Below the pieces are notes generated by a model. That model was given only the letters and a program-made list of their open reading frames with translations. It was not told the DNA's origin and did no database searches. DNA of 64,000 bases. It comes from Romanomermis culicivorax (lineage: Eukaryota > Nematoda > Enoplea > Mermithida > Mermithidae). The position numbers and the translations under genes were made by a program. Numbering within the stretch: the stretch's first letter is position 1; every line of letters starts with the position of its first letter. Of this stretch, positions 57,601 through 63,600 are shown one piece after another. Location of the stretch: assembly GCA_963922205.1 (NCBI GenBank), contig CAWUHX010000158.1:248001-312000 (forward strand), given 5' to 3'.

Positions 57601-60600
57601 TGTGCGAAAGTGCTCCGCAGTTGCAGGTACCCTGTTCCACATGTTTGGATAAAGAAAATAGAGCAAATGATAGCAGATTGCAGTGCCTTCCCAACAAAGC
57701 AAAGAGTATTTGAATAACTCTTGCCATTTTTCTGTGAATGGATTTCAAACAATCACTCAATTTCTGAAATTCAATGAAAATTTTCAAAGTTTTCGATTGT
57801 ATCCTAGATCAATGAAAATTTACCAGGACTTCAAGCCACATTTTTTCTCATATCCTGGTGTCGTCAGAGCATTATTGATTGGACATTTATCCACATTAAA
57901 AACACATTTGAATGACAGTGCAGTGTATGTAAATGCCTACGGCTGCCAAAACCGTGCACTACGATGAGATGTTATTTCCACAGCTACTGTAGGAATGTAC
58001 GAACTAAAGAATAAAACGATAAAATTCCTCGGCATCATGGTTGAATCTATTCCGGAGTGCCCATAAACAGGATTTTTATTTTTTTGCTTCTCATTTTCGA
58101 CAGTTTACTTTTCTGCAGAGTGTAAAATGTTCGCTTGTGAAACAATTAGTACGTCAGACTATAGTCTGGTACTTATTTGACAATTCTATAGTACAGATAA
58201 TAAACGTATCACATGTGCTAGACAAGGGCCACCTGGAAAGTGCAATCCTTCTCCAAAGCTGTGCAGCTTCCCAGACGGTAAAAAATTTCGATAAAAATAT
58301 TACCAATACAGTGAGAGTGCTTTAGCTGCAAAATAAGAAAATAAAATTCTACAGCATCCGATGGGAAGGTGCTCGGGAGTGCCACGAGCAAAATTTTTTC
58401 CATTCTTGACACTTTAAACTCTCTTGAAAAGTGTGACGTGCAAAAATTTACAGTAAATATCACATCAAAAGATAGCTTATTCTCTTTTGTATAAAATGAA
58501 TATTCATTTATCGAATGAGATCAATCCGACCCTGAAATATCGCTTGGCTAGCAAGACCACTGAAAAATGCCAAAAATACAATTTTCAAAATTTGGTATAC
58601 TGTAGCGGTGTGAATTTTCGTTCTCGAACAAAGCGAATGATACCATGAAACTCAGCACAAGAATCTACCCATAATGTCTCATTTTAAGATACGATTAATT
58701 TTCAACTTATCATAGGGAAAGTAGAACTTTTCAGAAATCGTGTCTTGAACATTTTTGTCATTTTCCAAGTTGGTTGAACATGCGAACTGACTCTTGGAGA
58801 CTTGAAAATTCCAGGTGCATACGGATCGGTCCCTGGTCAGAGCAGTGTAATCATTTTCTGCGATTATCTTACAGCAAGCGCTTCCCACGACGGAAACCAA
58901 TGTGCGTTCATCGACGAAAACAGATCACGTCGTCCAGTATTTAAATTGACTGCTGAAAGGAACAGTTTTGGCTGGGCGGAATGGGCTGCTTGTTCAAATT
59001 TATTCGATTATGTTGAGAATTGGAATTTAGAGGGTATGTATAAATTAACTACGCAAGGGATTAATGGAATTGACATTCGATCTTCTTGATTGGCAGTTCC
59101 GTTGGAATAAAGCCTATCAGATTCCAAGTTATTGGATAGCTCTGTCGAAGTTTGATTGTTGCATGCATTTTCTTTCTGGTATTGGTGCGTGATGTGCCTT
59201 TCGTATCATCAAAAACTTTCACCTTTAGGACGCCGTCTGATTCTTTAAAGTAAAATTTAAAAAATTCCAATATGATGGAGATGTAGAATGTAGACATTTT
59301 ATTAGTGAAATATAACCTGCATTTCAGGGAACCGTTCCCTGTAAGAAGTGGGCTTCGGTTCGAAGCGTTTGAATAAATTTCAATATGTATTCATTAAACT
59401 GGGGTATGAATTAGGATTTATTCGATTTCGCGATCTTCTCTCAGCATTTTTACAAAATATAAAATCACTTTGCCACGTTCCTCATGGTTTGAGAACACCC
59501 CTTGTACATAACTCAGGCATATGTAAAGGGGCGTATGTTGCACCAGGATAGATGCAGCGGCTTTTTTTAAAAGGTATGTAGCTCATCCGTGGGAGGGGTA
59601 AGAAGGGGTCAACAAGACAGAACCGCGACCTCAAAGTTTGCTGATAATGTCTCGAAAGTCTAAAAAAATGTTTATTCAGGCACTGAATCGACACTGCTAC
59701 CGTTTTTCCACATTCAACCACCGTGTCGTTTCAACCAATTCATTTCAGCCATTGAGTCGATTCAGCCAACAAAATGCGTAATTTCAAATGTGACATATGC
59801 AGCGAATTAGGATAAAATATCGCTTACTGCGACAAAAGATTGAGATTTCTTCAGAGGAAGTAATGACTAGCTCAAAAAATAAGAGATGGACATTTGTAAA
59901 TGTTCTTTTTTTACTGAGACATATAGCTTTTCGATTTCATAAAAATTATAAGGGTTTGGATACTCATCTTTGGAAATTCAGGTATGGGGACAGGCTCAGC
60001 ATGACAAATAGAATTATAAATGTGCTGCGAGGTCTAGCGGTATGAAGCGAATTTTTGGATGGAGGCTCATCGATCGCCCAAAACTTTGGGCGGCTATGGA
60101 TAGAAAAAAATCAACTTTGCGCGTCAAAAGTCCGTCATTTCCCTCTAAACAAATATATATTTATGACCCTAAAAATGTGTATTTATGACCCTAAGCGCCA
60201 CAATATTGACATTTTTTATCGTTCTTTGTTTGAAAATGAATATTTCCCACCGAAAATTGAAATTTTCTCGTTTCTTTCTGCGCAAAGGAATGCTAGTTCC
60301 TTAGGCAGCCCGTTTCAGCCGTATGATCGGAAAATCTTGGGCACCATATGACTGCTATTTGGATTTTTAGGGTTCTTATGACACTTTTTCTCAAATTACG
60401 TGTATGATTTGCATCCACATTTTAGTGAAAAAAAACGTAAGTGTATGTATTGTGCATGGTATCATTCAATTTTCTCATTGAACGTCGAAAATTCGTAGAA
60501 AATATGTGTGCAACAAAACAAAAACTAAAAGTTCCTTTCATAAAAGGAAAATGGAGTGGCTAAAAACCGCGGTGGATGAATCACTAAGGGCAAGTCCTAC

Positions 60601-63600
60601 AAAAGTTAGCTTCGATGAACAGATTTTTGGGAACATGTCTTTTGAACTAGTTTCGTTTGACATCTACCTCTGCATACACGTATTCACATATTGGTTGATA
60701 TTCTTTTGTAATCCCAACGACTTTAATAAAAACTGTTAATTCTGCTAATCATTTTGTCATTATAGTATGCCAATTCGAAGGTTCTTGCATCGCCAAAAGC
60801 AAGTTGAAGGCACAACTGAATCGTAAATTGTTGAATCCATTTACATAAATGTTCGTTCTGTAAGAGCGTACAATTTACAGGTCTAAACGACAAAATTTCC
60901 TGTCGTCAGTTGGCACAACAAAGGTGGCCACAAAAATTTGAACGATGTGATTTCGGTAAACTTTATGCAGGTAAACACAACATTTAATGTTTTACTTCAC
61001 GTGAAATTGATGGGCGTAAAATGGATTTAGGGACCCCACAACTCGTAGTGTAAATACAGCCTGCTATAAAATTCTAGAATTACTGCAGCTAGCTACTCTA
61101 CACTATGCGTGAATCACCATTTTGACCATACGTGTACATCGTAGAATTTTTTTGGAGGTGGGAGTTCAGACACAACTTTTTTTCGAAAATGTTCAGAAGT
61201 CAGCCATGATTCATCAGAATGCTTGAAAACTTCGTTTTTAGACGCTTCTCAGTGTGTCCTATCCGTTCCAAGAGGAAAAATTGATTTCTTTTTATAATTT
61301 TCAACATTTTTAAACGAAATTTCCATGTTTTTGTGCAAAAATGCAAAAAATGGAAGAAATTAAAATTCTGCTAGAGGCCAGCCAGGTCTTTGCCGAATTT
61401 CATTCAAAGTTCTAGGGATGATAATTTTGAATAGAAGAGTTTTTTCTCCCGTATTGTGTATCCGGCGCTTTACAATCTTAGAACGATGTTCACAGAGTCA
61501 TGCATCTTCGAGTTTCTTAAAAAGTATATGTTGACAAGCTGAATTCGCAGTTACTTTTTAATACACTCGTATTTTGACGCAAAAAACTTTGTAAATCCAA
61601 TTACATTAAAATTGAATCGATATTCTAAGGATTTCTGAGACATCATATAATCATAAGCTTCCTTCATTCTTCTCATCATTGCCATAATTTTGAAGGCACA
61701 TTTTCTGAAAAGTTCCATGTTTGCCATGATAAGAAGAAGTTAATCCTTCTCTGAAACAAGATAGTTTACGTAGTTTGATGTGCTGAATTTCACTGTAACA
61801 TTCATTAAGCCTGAATATCGAAAATCGCATACTTACAATATACCAAAGTTTGAAAATTTGCAATTTTTCAGCGTTTTTCAGAGATTCCGCTTGACCCGAT
61901 ATAATTCTACTGATGGAAGACCTTATTCAATAAATGAATATTCATTTTACTCCACAGATATTGAACTATCCTTTTGTCTAAAAATCTGAAAAGTATTCCA
62001 CAGTCATCCACGTCACACTTTCTACGATGCAAATGTCCGGAGATGCAAAGTAACAAAAAATAAGATAGAGGAGAACATCTTGATTATGCACACCGCCGGC
62101 ACCTTCCCATAGGATGTCAAATTTTGTTTTTACATTGGATGAGGCATGGGGTCCCACAATAGTCATAACCTTTGGGGAGTTGCACTGTTTCAAAGAGTAC
62201 ACTTGCTTGAAATATATCAGACAAGCCTCAACGAAGTCTTCTTGCTCTGCTGTGAAATGAATATTTGAAGTTACTGTAGATTAAGTAACTGCGCCTTGAG
62301 GAAGACGTGAAGTTCATGTTTGATAAAGCAACAGACTCGAATTTTTCAATGCAGCATGCAAAACGTCTCTTGCACACTTTGTACCCATATAATTCCGTCA
62401 AAAGCGTTTTGAATATCATTCTCAAATAGATTTCCAAAAAGTCTACCGCCTGACACCAAATTTGTTGCACTCCATGCGGGAAAATTTGTTGGCGTGAAAC
62501 AGGGTCTCCCAAAAAATTATCAGAACTTTTTTGTCCCAAATGCTGAAAATTTGATCCTATCTATAGATATTTGAAAGAGCTGTTCAAAAATGTTTTTCAA
62601 TACGTCGAATATTTACTCTTGACAGAGTTATATGGGTATAAAGTGTGCAAAAAGGTCACTTTGCATGTTGCACTGAGAATTTCACGTCTGTTGCTCTGTG
62701 AAATATTGAATTTTCGAGCTTTGATAACGTGCTATATGTGGTTCGAAAAAGCATCTATTCTCCTCAAAGACGCAGTTACTTGATCTGTAGTATCTAAAAT
62801 ATTCATTTCACAGCAGAGCTTGTAGAATTCATTGAGACTGGTCATATTTAGCACATTTCGAGCAGGCGTGTATTCTTTGAAACAGTGCAACTCCTTAAGG
62901 GTATGCAAACCTTGACGAAATTCTCAATTTTGTTGCATAACTGAACACAAAAGCCAGCAAGACAGCAAAATTTTGCGACATCGTGTTTGACGGTGCTCTG
63001 TGGTGTGCTTAAAAAATATATTCAAATTTTTTCGCCCTAAGATCTGTTGCTTTGAACGTTTGTAGGAAGTATGAAACTCGATAGTGTAAACTAGTTTTGA
63101 ACGAAGAAATAGGTTAGTGTATGCTTTGTAAAATGACTATCTAACTATTGAACAAGCTTAAATACCTCTGAACAAGCATGTCAAATCAAGCACACTTTGA
63201 GATGGTAGATACTCTTTGGAGCAGCGCACCTCACCACAGGATACGAAAATTGTGATAAAACTTCTACAACTATTGTAGGACCCCATGCCTCATCTAATGA
63301 AAAAAATAAATGTCTGTGACATCCTGCGGTGGTGTGCATAATTTCCTTTTTTTCAATTTATTTTTTGTTCATTTAAACAGTTATAGGAAGTGTGAAGTGC
63401 AGAATTGAAAAATAGTTTGAAGACTAGAGTATAGTTCAATATCTGTGAAGTAAAACGAATATTCGTTCATTGAATAACGTCTTCCATAAGCTGCACTATA
63501 TCAGGTCAAGTAGATCCACGAAAAACGTTAAAAGAATTGTAGATTTCCAAACTATGGAATATTGTAGCTATGCAAATTTTGATTTTCCAGCTAAATAAAT

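Larger units (their letters stand above)
53290..58814 (+). other. Long intron region between modules 6 and 7
   Basis: Contains two extra symmetric exon candidates (56252 and 57032), G-rich stretches at 54.6 and 54.9 kb (GTGGGAGGGGGAATAAGAGG and CACCCCCGGGTCCTGG, possible short-element ends), copies of the widespread repeat at 56.9-57.4 kb, and the long repeat at 58335-58745. A CNFQHIG stretch at 54.28 kb resembles the gamma ending but has no splice sites. Confidence 0.45.
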
